Shown: positions 41,787-48,886 of the stretch, piece after piece
Position numbering within the stretch: position 1 is the stretch's first letter
How the letters are laid out: each line of letters starts with the position of its first letter
Origin: Rubrobacter aplysinae
GTDB taxonomy: Bacteria; Actinomycetota; Rubrobacteria; Rubrobacterales; Rubrobacteraceae
Assembly: GCF_001029505.1 (NCBI RefSeq)
Contig: NZ_LEKH01000001.1
Location: 124,001-188,000 of the forward strand
DNA length: 64,000 nucleotides
Direction of reading: 5' to 3'
Notes under the pieces: generated by a model
Seen by the model: the letters and a program-made list of their open reading frames with translations, nothing else
Database searches by the model: none
What the model was told of the DNA's origin: nothing
Translations under genes and position numbers: made by a program

Positions 41787-41833
41787 TAGTTCACTATGAC
41801 CAATGTTAATTTATACTAGCACATAGTGAACTA
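41787..41833. promoter_or_regulatory. Divergent operator: 12-bp perfect inverted repeat
   Basis: TAGTTCACTATG (41787-41798) and its exact complement CATAGTGAACTA (41822-41833) are separated by 23 AT-rich nt containing TATACT (41812-41817). Between marR and the exporter operon, it is the best candidate for two MarR dimer sites or one looped site. Confidence 0.75.
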
Positions 41834-41919
41834 CTGCATTATTCAGATGAGAGGTGACGGGGCCGGATCGCATGAGTCTACGGCGTCCCGGCTCCGTTGT
41901 TAGAGAAGGAGATTACCCG

Positions 41920-41976
41920 ATGAGTAGTCCGAGGAGTTTTCAGAGCTTTCGAGGCGCGACAGAGGAGAGGGCGTGA
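41920..41976 (+). CDS. 18-residue leader peptide coupled to the exporter ATPase
   Basis: ATG 41920 follows AAGGAG by 9 nt, a better ribosome site than that of the exporter gene itself. The 18 codons (MSSPRSFQSFRGATEERA) end in a TGA overlapping the GTG of the ABC ATPase at 41973 (GTGA). The layout suggests translational coupling or ribosome-stalling control by a drug; not proven. Confidence 0.55.
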   Translation: MSSPRSFQSFRGATEERA

Positions 41977-43004
41977 CGGCGGGCGAGAGGCGCGGTATAG
42001 AGGTCGAGGGGCTGGTCCGGGAGTTCAAGGGCGGCATCCGGGCGGTGGACGGCATCCACTTTCACGTGGAGCCGGGTGAGATTTATGGTTTCCTCGGCCC
42101 TAACGGGGCGGGAAAGTCCACGACCATTCTGATGCTGACCACGCTCCTGCCGCCGACCGGCGGCACCGCCAGGGTCGCGGGCTACGACGTGGTCAAGGAG
42201 GGCGCGCAGGTCCGGGCTTCCATAGGCGCGGCGCTCCAGGAGGCCGCCCTGGACCAGTTCCTGACCGGCCGCGAGCACCTGAACCTGCAGGCCTCCATGC
42301 ACGGCCTCGGGCGCAAGGAGCGCAAGCGGCGCGGCGACGAGCTGCTACGGCGGGTAGGGCTGGAAGAGGCCGCCGACCGCCGGGTGGGAGGCTACTCCGG
42401 CGGGATGAGGCGGAGGTTGGATCTCGCGCTCGCCCTGGTGCACGAGCCCGAGATAATCTTCCTCGACGAGCCGACCACCGGGCTAGATCCCCAGAGCCGT
42501 TCGGCGCTGTGGGACGAGGTCAGCCGACTCGCCAAGATAGAGAACACCACTGTGCTCCTGACCACCCAGTATCTCGAAGAGGCCGACGCTTTGGCCGACC
42601 GGGTCGGGATCATAGACCACGGCCAGATCGTAGCCGAGAACACCCCGGAGGCCCTCAAGGCCGAGATCGGCCGCTCCAGCATAGAGGCCGCACCCTCCGA
42701 CCCCGCGGACCTCGAAGCTCTAGGCCGCCTGCTGGAGGACTTTGGGGAGCCGATGCTCGCCGACTCGGGCTCCGCCGCGGTGCGCCTCGAGGACGGCACT
42801 AGCGGGCTCACCGAGATAGTCCGGGCGCTCGACAAGGAGGGCCTGAGCATCTCCAGCATCGAGCTCAACGAACCGACCCTCGACGACGTGTACCTTGAGA
42901 AGACCGGACGCTCCCTCGAAGGTCAGGGCGACTCGGAGAGCTCGGACGGCGCGGGAGCCTCGGACGCTTCGGGGGACACCGCGAAAGCCGAGGAACGGGC
43001 GTGA
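41973..43004 (+). CDS. Multidrug ABC exporter ATPase, DrrA-like
   Basis: 343-residue ATPase of the daunorubicin-resistance (DrrA) family. Walker A GPNGAGKSTT (about residues 44-53), signature YSGGMRRRLDLALA, Walker B IIFLDEPTTGLDP and switch TTQYLEEADALADRVGIIDHG, with Gln in place of the common His, as often in DrrA. The C-terminal 80 residues form the DrrA-type domain (SSIELNEPTLDDVYLEKTGR), followed by an acidic Ser/Asp/Ala tail. GTG start coupled to the 18-aa leader. Overlaps the next GTG by 4 nt. Probably drug-inducible through the divergent MarR. Confidence 0.94.
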   Translation: MTAGERRGIEVEGLVREFKGGIRAVDGIHFHVEPGEIYGFLGPNGAGKSTTILMLTTLLPPTGGTARVAGYDVVKEGAQVRASIGAALQEAALDQFLTGREHLNLQASMHGLGRKERKRRGDELLRRVGLEEAADRRVGGYSGGMRRRLDLALALVHEPEIIFLDEPTTGLDPQSRSALWDEVSRLAKIENTTVLLTTQYLEEADALADRVGIIDHGQIVAENTPEALKAEIGRSSIEAAPSDPADLEALGRLLEDFGEPMLADSGSAAVRLEDGTSGLTEIVRALDKEGLSISSIELNEPTLDDVYLEKTGRSLEGQGDSESSDGAGASDASGDTAKAEERA

Positions 43005-43780
43005 ACTCCAGGCTCCTGACCCAGACCGTATATCTCGCCCGCCGGTCGGTGCTGCGGACCGCGCGGCAGCCGGCGGTGCTGATCCCCGCCTTTCTGTTTC
43101 CGATGCTGCTCTTCATCCTGCAGGGGGCGAACCTGGACCGCGCCGCGGACCTACCCGGGTTCCCGGCGGACTCCTACTTCGCCTTCCTGCTCACGTTCCC
43201 CCTGATCCAGGGCGTGCTTTTCTCCGCCGTCTCCGCCGGCACGGACATCGCCGACGACATCGAGAGCGGCTTTATGAACCGGCTTTCGATGACCCCGATG
43301 AACTCGGCGGCCCTGCTAGTGGGCCAGCTCTTCGGGGTCGTGGTGCTAGGGATCGCCCAGGCCGCGTTTTACCTCGCGGTCGGCGCGGTGCTCGGAGTCG
43401 ACATAAAGGCCGGCATCCCGGGCATACTCCTGGTCCTGCTTTACGGGGCGGTAACTGCCCTCGGTTTCGGGGGCATAGGCGCGATACTCGCGCTAAGGAC
43501 GGGTTCCGGAGAGGCCGTCCAGGGCCTGTTCCCGTTGCTTTTCGTGGTCGTGTTCCTGTCGAACATACTGTTGCCGCTGGATCTCATCGGAGCCGGGTGG
43601 TTTCAGACCGTGGCAACGTACAATCCCATAAGCTATCTGGTACAGGGCATACGGAGCCTGATCATCACGGGCTGGGAGCCTCAGAAAGTGCTGATCGGCT
43701 TCGTGGTCTCGGGGGCTATCCTGATAGTTGGGATCACCGGGGCCGCGTTCTCGCTCAAGGAAAGGTTGGCCCGCACATGA
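43001..43780 (+). CDS. ABC-2 multidrug permease (first)
   Basis: 259 residues, six helices, DrrB-like. Amphipathic start with TVYLARRSVLRTARQPAVLIPAFLFPMLLFIL, central signature DIADDIESGFMNRLSMTPMNSAALLVGQL, and YNPISYLVQGIRSLIITGWEP near the C-terminus. GTG start overlapping the ATPase stop (GTGA), and its own stop overlapping the ATG of the second permease (ATGA). One ATPase with two different permeases suggests a heterodimeric membrane domain. Confidence 0.93.
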   Translation: MNSRLLTQTVYLARRSVLRTARQPAVLIPAFLFPMLLFILQGANLDRAADLPGFPADSYFAFLLTFPLIQGVLFSAVSAGTDIADDIESGFMNRLSMTPMNSAALLVGQLFGVVVLGIAQAAFYLAVGAVLGVDIKAGIPGILLVLLYGAVTALGFGGIGAILALRTGSGEAVQGLFPLLFVVVFLSNILLPLDLIGAGWFQTVATYNPISYLVQGIRSLIITGWEPQKVLIGFVVSGAILIVGITGAAFSLKERLART

Positions 43781-44616
43781 GCAACACGAGCAGCATGAGC
43801 AGTACGAGTAGCGCGAGTGGACAGAGCAGAGAGAAAGGCGGGATCGGCCAGTTCTTCTCGATAGCCGGGGCGGTCGGCTGGCGGGGAACCCGCACCTACC
43901 TTACGCGGCCCTCGCTCCTCATACCGTCCCTGATCTTCCCCATCTTCCTGTTCGCCGCGTTTACCGGGGCGCTGTCCAAGATTTCCGAGGTCCCCGCATT
44001 CGACTTCGCGGCGGGCTACACGGCGTTTATCTACGTGTGGCTCTTGTTACAGTCGGTCGCCCTCGGCGGTGCCTTTACCGGCTTTTCCATAGCCCGCGAC
44101 TTCGAGAGCGGCTTCGCACAGCGCCTGATGCTCGCCGCCCCCCGGCACGGCGGAATACTACTGGGCTACATGCTGTACGCGGTGGTGCGCGCGGTCATAA
44201 CCGCCACGGTGGTCACCATCGTGGCCCTGCTCGGCGGCATGCAGGTACTCGGCGCGGCCGGGGATCTTATCGGACTCTACACCCTGGCCCTGATCGTGAA
44301 CGCCGGGGCGACGCTGTTCGCCGCCGGGATGGCTTTCCGGCTGCGCTCCAGCCAGGGGGGCTTCCTGATACAGACCCCGATCTTCGTCCTGCTTTTCCTG
44401 GCGCCGGTGTTCGTGCCCCAGAACCTGCTCGAAGGCGCGGTCGGCTTTCTCTCCACATACAACCCAATAACCTACGTCGTGGAGGCCGGGCGCGGTCTCA
44501 TCTCGGCAGACCCGACCGGGGTCCCGGCTGCCTTTATCGCCGCCGCCATACTTGTGGTCCTGTTCCTGCCGTGGGCGATCACCGGCCTGCGCCGCGCCGC
44601 GAAGGCTGGGGGCTGA
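43777..44616 (+). CDS. ABC-2 multidrug permease (second)
   Basis: 279 residues. An N-terminal low-complexity Ser/Thr/Asn/Met tag (MSNTSSMSSTSSASGQSRE) precedes six helices similar in layout to the first permease: TRPSLLIPSLIFPIFLFAAF, SIARDFESGFAQRLMLAAPRHGGILLGYML, YNPITYVVEAGRGLISADPTG. The frame stays open far upstream inside the first permease, but homology begins near the ATG at 43777, which overlaps the preceding stop. Forms the exporter with the DrrA-like ATPase. Confidence 0.93.
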   Translation: MSNTSSMSSTSSASGQSREKGGIGQFFSIAGAVGWRGTRTYLTRPSLLIPSLIFPIFLFAAFTGALSKISEVPAFDFAAGYTAFIYVWLLLQSVALGGAFTGFSIARDFESGFAQRLMLAAPRHGGILLGYMLYAVVRAVITATVVTIVALLGGMQVLGAAGDLIGLYTLALIVNAGATLFAAGMAFRLRSSQGGFLIQTPIFVLLFLAPVFVPQNLLEGAVGFLSTYNPITYVVEAGRGLISADPTGVPAAFIAAAILVVLFLPWAITGLRRAAKAGG

Positions 44617-44623
44617 TCCCGCC

Positions 44624-45079
44624 GTGTCCGCCGGACGTGGCCGCCCCTATCCGCGAGCCCTCGCCAGAGCCCAGCGGGCGCTCGCGGGTCTCCACGCCCG
44701 GATGTACCGGCTCTCCGGCGGCAGGCTGGTCGGGCGTATAGCGGGCAGCCCCATCCTGGTGCTCGTGACCACCGGCCGCAAGACGGGGACCGAACGCCAC
44801 ACCCCGCTCCTCTACCTGCCGGATGGTGAGGACCTCGTGATCGTGGCCTCGAACGGCGGCACCGCCTCACACCCGGCGTGGTATCTGAACCTCCGTTCCG
44901 AGCCCCGCGCCGGAGTAACCCTCGGCGGCCAGACGATGCCCGTCGTGGCCTCTGAAGCCACGGGCGACGACAAACAAGGGCTCTGGGAACGGCTGGTACG
45001 GATGTATCCTGGCTACGCGGGCTACCAGCGCAAGACGGATCGGGAGATACCCGTGATCCGGCTCCACCCCGACCGCTAA
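44624..45079 (+). CDS. Nitroreductase-family deazaflavin (F420)-dependent oxidoreductase, Ddn-like
   Basis: 151-residue split-barrel protein of the Ddn/deazaflavin-dependent nitroreductase family: GSPILVLVTTGRKTGTERHTPLLYLPDGEDLVIVASNGGTASHPAWYLNL is the diagnostic core. Family members use F420H2 to reduce quinones or nitroaromatics, and some bind fatty acids. GTG 44624 lies 7 nt after the permease stop, so it is probably the last gene of the MarR-regulated exporter operon, pairing chemical modification with export of a toxic compound (inference). The longer open frame reads back into the permease and is unlikely. Confidence 0.9.
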   Translation: MSAGRGRPYPRALARAQRALAGLHARMYRLSGGRLVGRIAGSPILVLVTTGRKTGTERHTPLLYLPDGEDLVIVASNGGTASHPAWYLNLRSEPRAGVTLGGQTMPVVASEATGDDKQGLWERLVRMYPGYAGYQRKTDREIPVIRLHPDR

Positions 45080-45113
45080 TCTGCCTGCCAAAAGCATCTC
45101 GTAACAAATTCGG

Positions 45114-45173
45114 AACGAATCGTTGCTAAATCTTTTCTCAAACCATTGACCTATCAACTAAAGGTCGTAGACT
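45114..45173 (+). promoter_or_regulatory. Promoter with overlapping inverted repeat before the MarR/MFS pair
   Basis: TTGACC (45146-45151), 16 nt, TAGACT (45168-45173). GACCT (45148-45152) and AGGTC (45162-45166) form an inverted repeat over the spacer, and a second palindrome AACGAATCGTT lies at 45114-45124. Autoregulation by the following MarR protein is likely. Confidence 0.55.
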
Positions 45174-45242
45174 CTCCTCTGGAATCTGGCTGGTGTGGTC
45201 GCGGGCTCGCGGCCAATACAGATAAATCGGGAGGTAGTAGCA

Positions 45243-45710
45243 GTGGAGCGGGAGGATGGCAGTTTCGTGCTCGCGCCGCTCAACGGGGCTTTCAAGGCGT
45301 TGCTTGCGGCTTTCGAGCGGGACGTGGGCGTGAGCGGGCCGAGGTATTTCCTGCTCAGGGTGCTCGTCGTGGACGGCGGCGAGGACGGGCTCGGGCAGGG
45401 AGAGGTCTGCCGGAGGTTCCGGGTGGACCCTTCGCGGGTGACGAGAATCGCGAAGGCCGCCGAGGCCGAGGGTTTGATCCGGCGTGTGCGCGACCCCGCG
45501 GACAACCGCGTGCTGCGACTGTACCCGACCGACGAGGGGCGGAGAGTCTACGAAGAAGCCGCCCTTAACGAGGAGCGTTTCCGGAGCCGGGTCGGGGAGG
45601 CCGTGAGCCAGCAGGATCTGGAAGAGCTAAGGCAAACGTTAGAGAAGCTAGAGCGGGCCGCAACGGGGGAGAAGCCGGAGAGCGCGCGGGAGGTACAGAT
45701 TGAGCTATAG
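45243..45710 (+). CDS. MarR-family transcriptional regulator controlling an MFS pump
   Basis: 155-residue winged-helix protein: GPRYFLLRVLVVDGGEDGLGQGEVCRRFRVDPSRVTRIAKAAEAEGLIRRVRDPADNRVLRLYPTDEG is the MarR DNA-binding core. I chose GTG 45243 because GGGAGGT lies 7 nt upstream; a GTG 16 codons earlier lacks a site. Its 3' end overlaps the MFS start by 11 nt, so regulator and pump are made together, which is a common layout for self-regulated drug-efflux units. Confidence 0.9.
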   Translation: MEREDGSFVLAPLNGAFKALLAAFERDVGVSGPRYFLLRVLVVDGGEDGLGQGEVCRRFRVDPSRVTRIAKAAEAEGLIRRVRDPADNRVLRLYPTDEGRRVYEEAALNEERFRSRVGEAVSQQDLEELRQTLEKLERAATGEKPESAREVQIEL

Positions 45711-47640
45711 TCAGTCCGCGCAACCAGCGCAACCAGCGCAATCGGCGCAGTCTTCCCAATCACCAGGCGTGCGCAAGAACGTGATATTCATCGGGCTCGT
45801 GCTCGGGATGCTCGTCGCGGCCGGCAGCCAGACCATCGTCTCGCCCGCCATGCCGGTTATCGTGGCGGATCTCGGGGGCCTGGATCACTACAGCTGGATC
45901 GCGACCGCGGCCCTGCTCGTCTCGGCGGTTACCGTGCCCGTGATCGGCAAGGTCTCGGACATGTATGGCCGCAGGCCCTTCTACATCGCAGGGCTCGTGA
46001 TCTTCATGGCCGGCTCGGCGCTTGCCGGGGCGGCGACCGGCTTCTGGTGGCTCGTCGCGGCGCGCGCCGTACAGGGGCTCGGGATGGGCTTTATCATCCC
46101 GCTCGCCCAGACCATTATCGGCGACATCGTGAGCGCCCGCGAGAGGGGTAAGTATCAGGGATACATCGGCGCGGTCTTCGGGCTGGCTTCGGTCGGCGGC
46201 CCGCTTCTGGGGGGTTGGATCACGGACAACTTCTCCTGGCGGTGGCTGTTTTACGTCAACCTGCCGGTAGGCATCGCCGCGCTCGTGTTCATCGTCCTGT
46301 ACCTGCATCTCCCGCACACCCCGCGCAAACATTCCGTGGACTCCGTGGGATTCGTTACTCTGGGCCTCGGCATAGCGGCGACGATGCTCGCAACATCGTG
46401 GGGCGGCACGGAGTATGACTGGGGCTCGTGGCAGATAATCGGGCTCTACGCCGCCGGCGCGCTGCTCCTGGTCGGGTTCGTGGTCAACGAGAACTACGCC
46501 GAGGAGCCGGTGATACCGCTCGGGTTGTGGAAGGACTCCGTGTTTACCCTCTCGGTTATCGCCAACGCGGCGATCTCGATGTGCATGTTCGGGGCCATCT
46601 TCTACATGCCGGTCTATGCGCAGGGCGTGCTCGGGGTCAGCGTCACGAACTCCGGGACCATCCTCATACCCCTAACGGCCGCGATGATCCTGACCAGCAT
46701 CGTCACTGGGCGCCTGATCACGCGCACCGGACGCTACAAGCCGTTCATCATAGCCGGTCCGGTAGTAATGGGTCTCGGCTACTATCTGCTGACCAGGCTC
46801 GGGGCGGACTCGGCGGTAAACGATTTGCGGCTGGCGATGATCGTGGTCGGCCTCGGACTCGGGCAGGTTATGCAGACCTTTACCCTGATCGTGCAGAACG
46901 CCGTGGGTCAGGAGAACCTCGGCGTGGCGACCGCCACGGCCCAGTTCTCCCGCTCCGGCGGGGCGACCATCGGCACCACGATCTTCGGCGCAATAATGAC
47001 CGGCGGCCTCCAGACCGAGGTCCCGAAACACCTGCCTCAAGGCGCGGCAAGCAGTGGCGCGGCCCAGGAGTTCTCCGGCGGCGGAGGCGGCCTCGGAGCC
47101 GTGCTGGATCCCTCCAGACTGAGCCAGCTTCCGGGCCCGATCGTGGACGGTATCCGGGAGGGCTTCGCAGCCTCCCTGCACCCGGTGTTCGTCACCGGGC
47201 TGCCGATCCTCGGCGTCGCGCTCGTGGCGGCGCTGTTCGTGAAGGAGCTGCCGCTAAAGACCGTGGCGAACGTGGACGCCGACAAGGGCGACCTCGCGGA
47301 GGATACCGCCGCGGCTTCCGCCGCCGATGCCTCGGAGAACGAGGGTTCTCGCGGTTACCGGAGCGCCGACAAGACCGACCGCCTGATAGCCGGAGCCGCC
47401 CTGGCTGGCCTCTCCCGGCGCGTGGAGACGGCGAACGGTGATTCGCCGGAGCTCCTGAAAGCGGCCGCCGGGATCGTCGAGAACGACGACGGAGCCTCCG
47501 AGCGTGAGCGGGCCGGACGGGCGAATCGGGAGGTCATAAAGCCGCTATACTCGGCCCTGCTCTCGGACTACCTGCTGAACGCGGGACCGTCTCAGAGCGG
47601 AGTGCGCGGCAAGGATCCCGTAGAGGGGGAGAGCCGGTAA
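45700..47640 (+). CDS. MFS drug efflux transporter, DHA2-like (14 helices)
   Basis: 646-residue multidrug proton antiporter. A Gln/Pro/Ser/Ala-rich N-terminal tag (AQPAQPAQSAQSSQS, encoded by a 9-bp repeat near 45719-45745) precedes the first helix. MFS motifs: GKVSDMYGRRPFYIAG (loop 2-3), ARAVQGLGMGFIIPLAQTIIGDI and GAVFGLASVGGPLLGGWITDNFSWRWLFYVNLPVG (motif C, antiporter). A cytoplasmic C-terminal extension of about 130 residues (Ala/Glu/Asp/Arg-rich) is longer than usual. TTG start after GGGAGGT, overlapping the MarR gene. Confidence 0.93.
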   Translation: MSYSQSAQPAQPAQSAQSSQSPGVRKNVIFIGLVLGMLVAAGSQTIVSPAMPVIVADLGGLDHYSWIATAALLVSAVTVPVIGKVSDMYGRRPFYIAGLVIFMAGSALAGAATGFWWLVAARAVQGLGMGFIIPLAQTIIGDIVSARERGKYQGYIGAVFGLASVGGPLLGGWITDNFSWRWLFYVNLPVGIAALVFIVLYLHLPHTPRKHSVDSVGFVTLGLGIAATMLATSWGGTEYDWGSWQIIGLYAAGALLLVGFVVNENYAEEPVIPLGLWKDSVFTLSVIANAAISMCMFGAIFYMPVYAQGVLGVSVTNSGTILIPLTAAMILTSIVTGRLITRTGRYKPFIIAGPVVMGLGYYLLTRLGADSAVNDLRLAMIVVGLGLGQVMQTFTLIVQNAVGQENLGVATATAQFSRSGGATIGTTIFGAIMTGGLQTEVPKHLPQGAASSGAAQEFSGGGGGLGAVLDPSRLSQLPGPIVDGIREGFAASLHPVFVTGLPILGVALVAALFVKELPLKTVANVDADKGDLAEDTAAASAADASENEGSRGYRSADKTDRLIAGAALAGLSRRVETANGDSPELLKAAAGIVENDDGASERERAGRANREVIKPLYSALLSDYLLNAGPSQSGVRGKDPVEGESR

Positions 47641-47778
47641 CCACAGAGGAGAGTGTCTTCGGCTCACCACCTCTGGCCTTTCCGGTAGACTACTACCCGA
47701 TGAGCCGGTAGCGGTAGACAAGACCGCTTCGGTCGTGCCGCGTGTCCGGGAGGAGTGGATCGCAACGGAGCCGAACGC

Positions 47779-48339
47779 ATGATACAGCGGGTGCCGATCT
47801 CGGGGGCAAACCTCGTCCGGGCGGCGGGTTTGTTCGCGTCTTTGGGCGGAGTTCTATGGACGGTGAACGTGATCTTCGGCCAGGGTATCGGCGCGGGGAG
47901 CGTGATCTCACTCCTGCTGGCCACCATGCCCGTGATGTTTGCCGCGGGTCTCGCGGGCTTCTACCTGCGCTACGACATCGGGTCAAGCCCCGGCAAGGCC
48001 GGCCTCGCCCAGAGCATCGCCGGCCTCGCACTGCTCGCCGGGGGCTTCGTCACCGACGCCCTGGGATTCGGGGTCGCCGAGCCGGTTCTCTCCTTCGGCC
48101 TCATCATCTTCGCCTTCGGGCTCGTGCTCCTGGGCTTCTCCTACCTCAAGGACGAGCCCATGCCGTACCTCAACTCCCTGCCGCTCGGCGTCGGGCTCCT
48201 GGTCCCCGTGAGCCTGGTCCTCGCCCCGGTCGAGCCGCTCGGTCTCGTCGCCTCCGGCTTCTTCGGCGCGGGCTGGGTGCTGCTCGGAGCCCTGCTGTTC
48301 GCCGACGCCGCGGGCACGGAGCCCCGCGAGAAAGCCTGA
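47779..48339 (+). CDS. Hypothetical membrane protein
   Basis: 186 residues with five or six hydrophobic helices (GLFASLGGVLWTVNVIFG, ISLLLATMPVMFAAGLAGFYL, AQSIAGLALLAGGFVTDALGF, LSFGLIIFAFGLVLLGFSYL, LPLGVGLLVPVSLVLAPV, GFFGAGWVLLGALLF). No family recognised. ATG 47779 follows AACGGAG by about 9 nt; a GTG at 47755 is in frame but lies directly against GGGAGGA. Stands alone before tRNA-Ser. Confidence 0.75.
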   Translation: MIQRVPISGANLVRAAGLFASLGGVLWTVNVIFGQGIGAGSVISLLLATMPVMFAAGLAGFYLRYDIGSSPGKAGLAQSIAGLALLAGGFVTDALGFGVAEPVLSFGLIIFAFGLVLLGFSYLKDEPMPYLNSLPLGVGLLVPVSLVLAPVEPLGLVASGFFGAGWVLLGALLFADAAGTEPREKA

Positions 48340-48384
48340 CAACCCGGGCCCGTTTGATACAATACCGCCCGCGCTAGAAGTTCT

Positions 48385-48474
48385 GGAGAGGTGTCCGAGC
48401 TGGCCGAAGGAGCGCGATTGGAAATCGCGTAGGCGGTGGAAGCCGTCTCGAGGGTTCGAATCCCTCCCTCTCCG
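48385..48474 (+). tRNA. tRNA-Ser (anticodon GGA)
   Basis: Class II tRNA of 90 nt. Acceptor GGAGAGG pairs CCTCTCC. The anticodon loop TTGGAAA gives GGA. It has a long variable arm and a TTCGAAT T-loop. CCA not encoded. Reads UCC/UCU. Confidence 0.95.
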
Positions 48475-48510
48475 CTCTCCTCGCTAACTCCATACCGGTT
48501 AGCTGAATGA

Positions 48511-48516
48511 TACAAT
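48511..48516 (+). promoter_or_regulatory. -10 box of the SRP RNA
   Basis: TACAAT ends 4-6 nt before the predicted 5' end of the SRP RNA. The same TACAAT hexamer heads the leader at 39250. No clear -35. Confidence 0.5.
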
Positions 48517-48519
48517 CCG

Positions 48520-48812
48520 CCGTGCCGCGCTAAGCGGGGAAATAGCGATGCCCTGTACCTGCGATTCGCTCTAGCAGGGCCTAACCCCCCGCCCGAGGCG
48601 ACCCGTGTTCGGTAGAAACCGGAGACGCCGACGAGGATGGTCGGGTCCCGGGCAATGAGGCCCCATGAACCGTGTCAGGACCGGAAGGTAGCAGCACTAA
48701 GTGGGTAACCGCATGTGTCTGAGGACAGCTCGACCGGAGTCGGCGCCCGGGAATTTCGCCGGGTTCGGGCGGCTCATTGCGAGCCTCACGTCGACGGCGG
48801 GGTGCGCGGCAT
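48520..48812 (+). ncRNA. ffs: Signal recognition particle RNA, large bacterial type with Alu domain
   Basis: The S-domain core GTCAGGACCGGAAGGTAGCA (from about 48675) is diagnostic of SRP RNA. The 5' part (GCTAAGCGGGG, then ATGCCCTGTACCTGCGAT, then CTCTAGCAGGGCC) strongly resembles the Alu domain of the Bacillus scRNA as I remember it. The ends pair (TGCCGCGC 48523-48530 with GCGCGGCA 48804-48811). Internal arms include GCCGAC 48627-48632 with GTCGGC 48739-48744. TTTATTTTC follows the 3' end as a terminator tract. The length of about 290 nt fits the large class with Ffh and an HU-like Alu binder. Lies between tRNA-Ser and dnaX. Confidence 0.9.
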
Positions 48813-48886
48813 TTATTTTCATCGTGAGCGCCGGGGCTCTCCGTTATACTCTGCCTCGTGCAGCTTTCCAGGGTAGAAGTTACCAG

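Noticed and set aside
42895-43776. Long upstream extension of the second ABC permease
   Set aside because: It overlaps the first permease in another frame with Arg/Pro-rich composition; ATG 43777 starts the domain and overlaps the prior stop.
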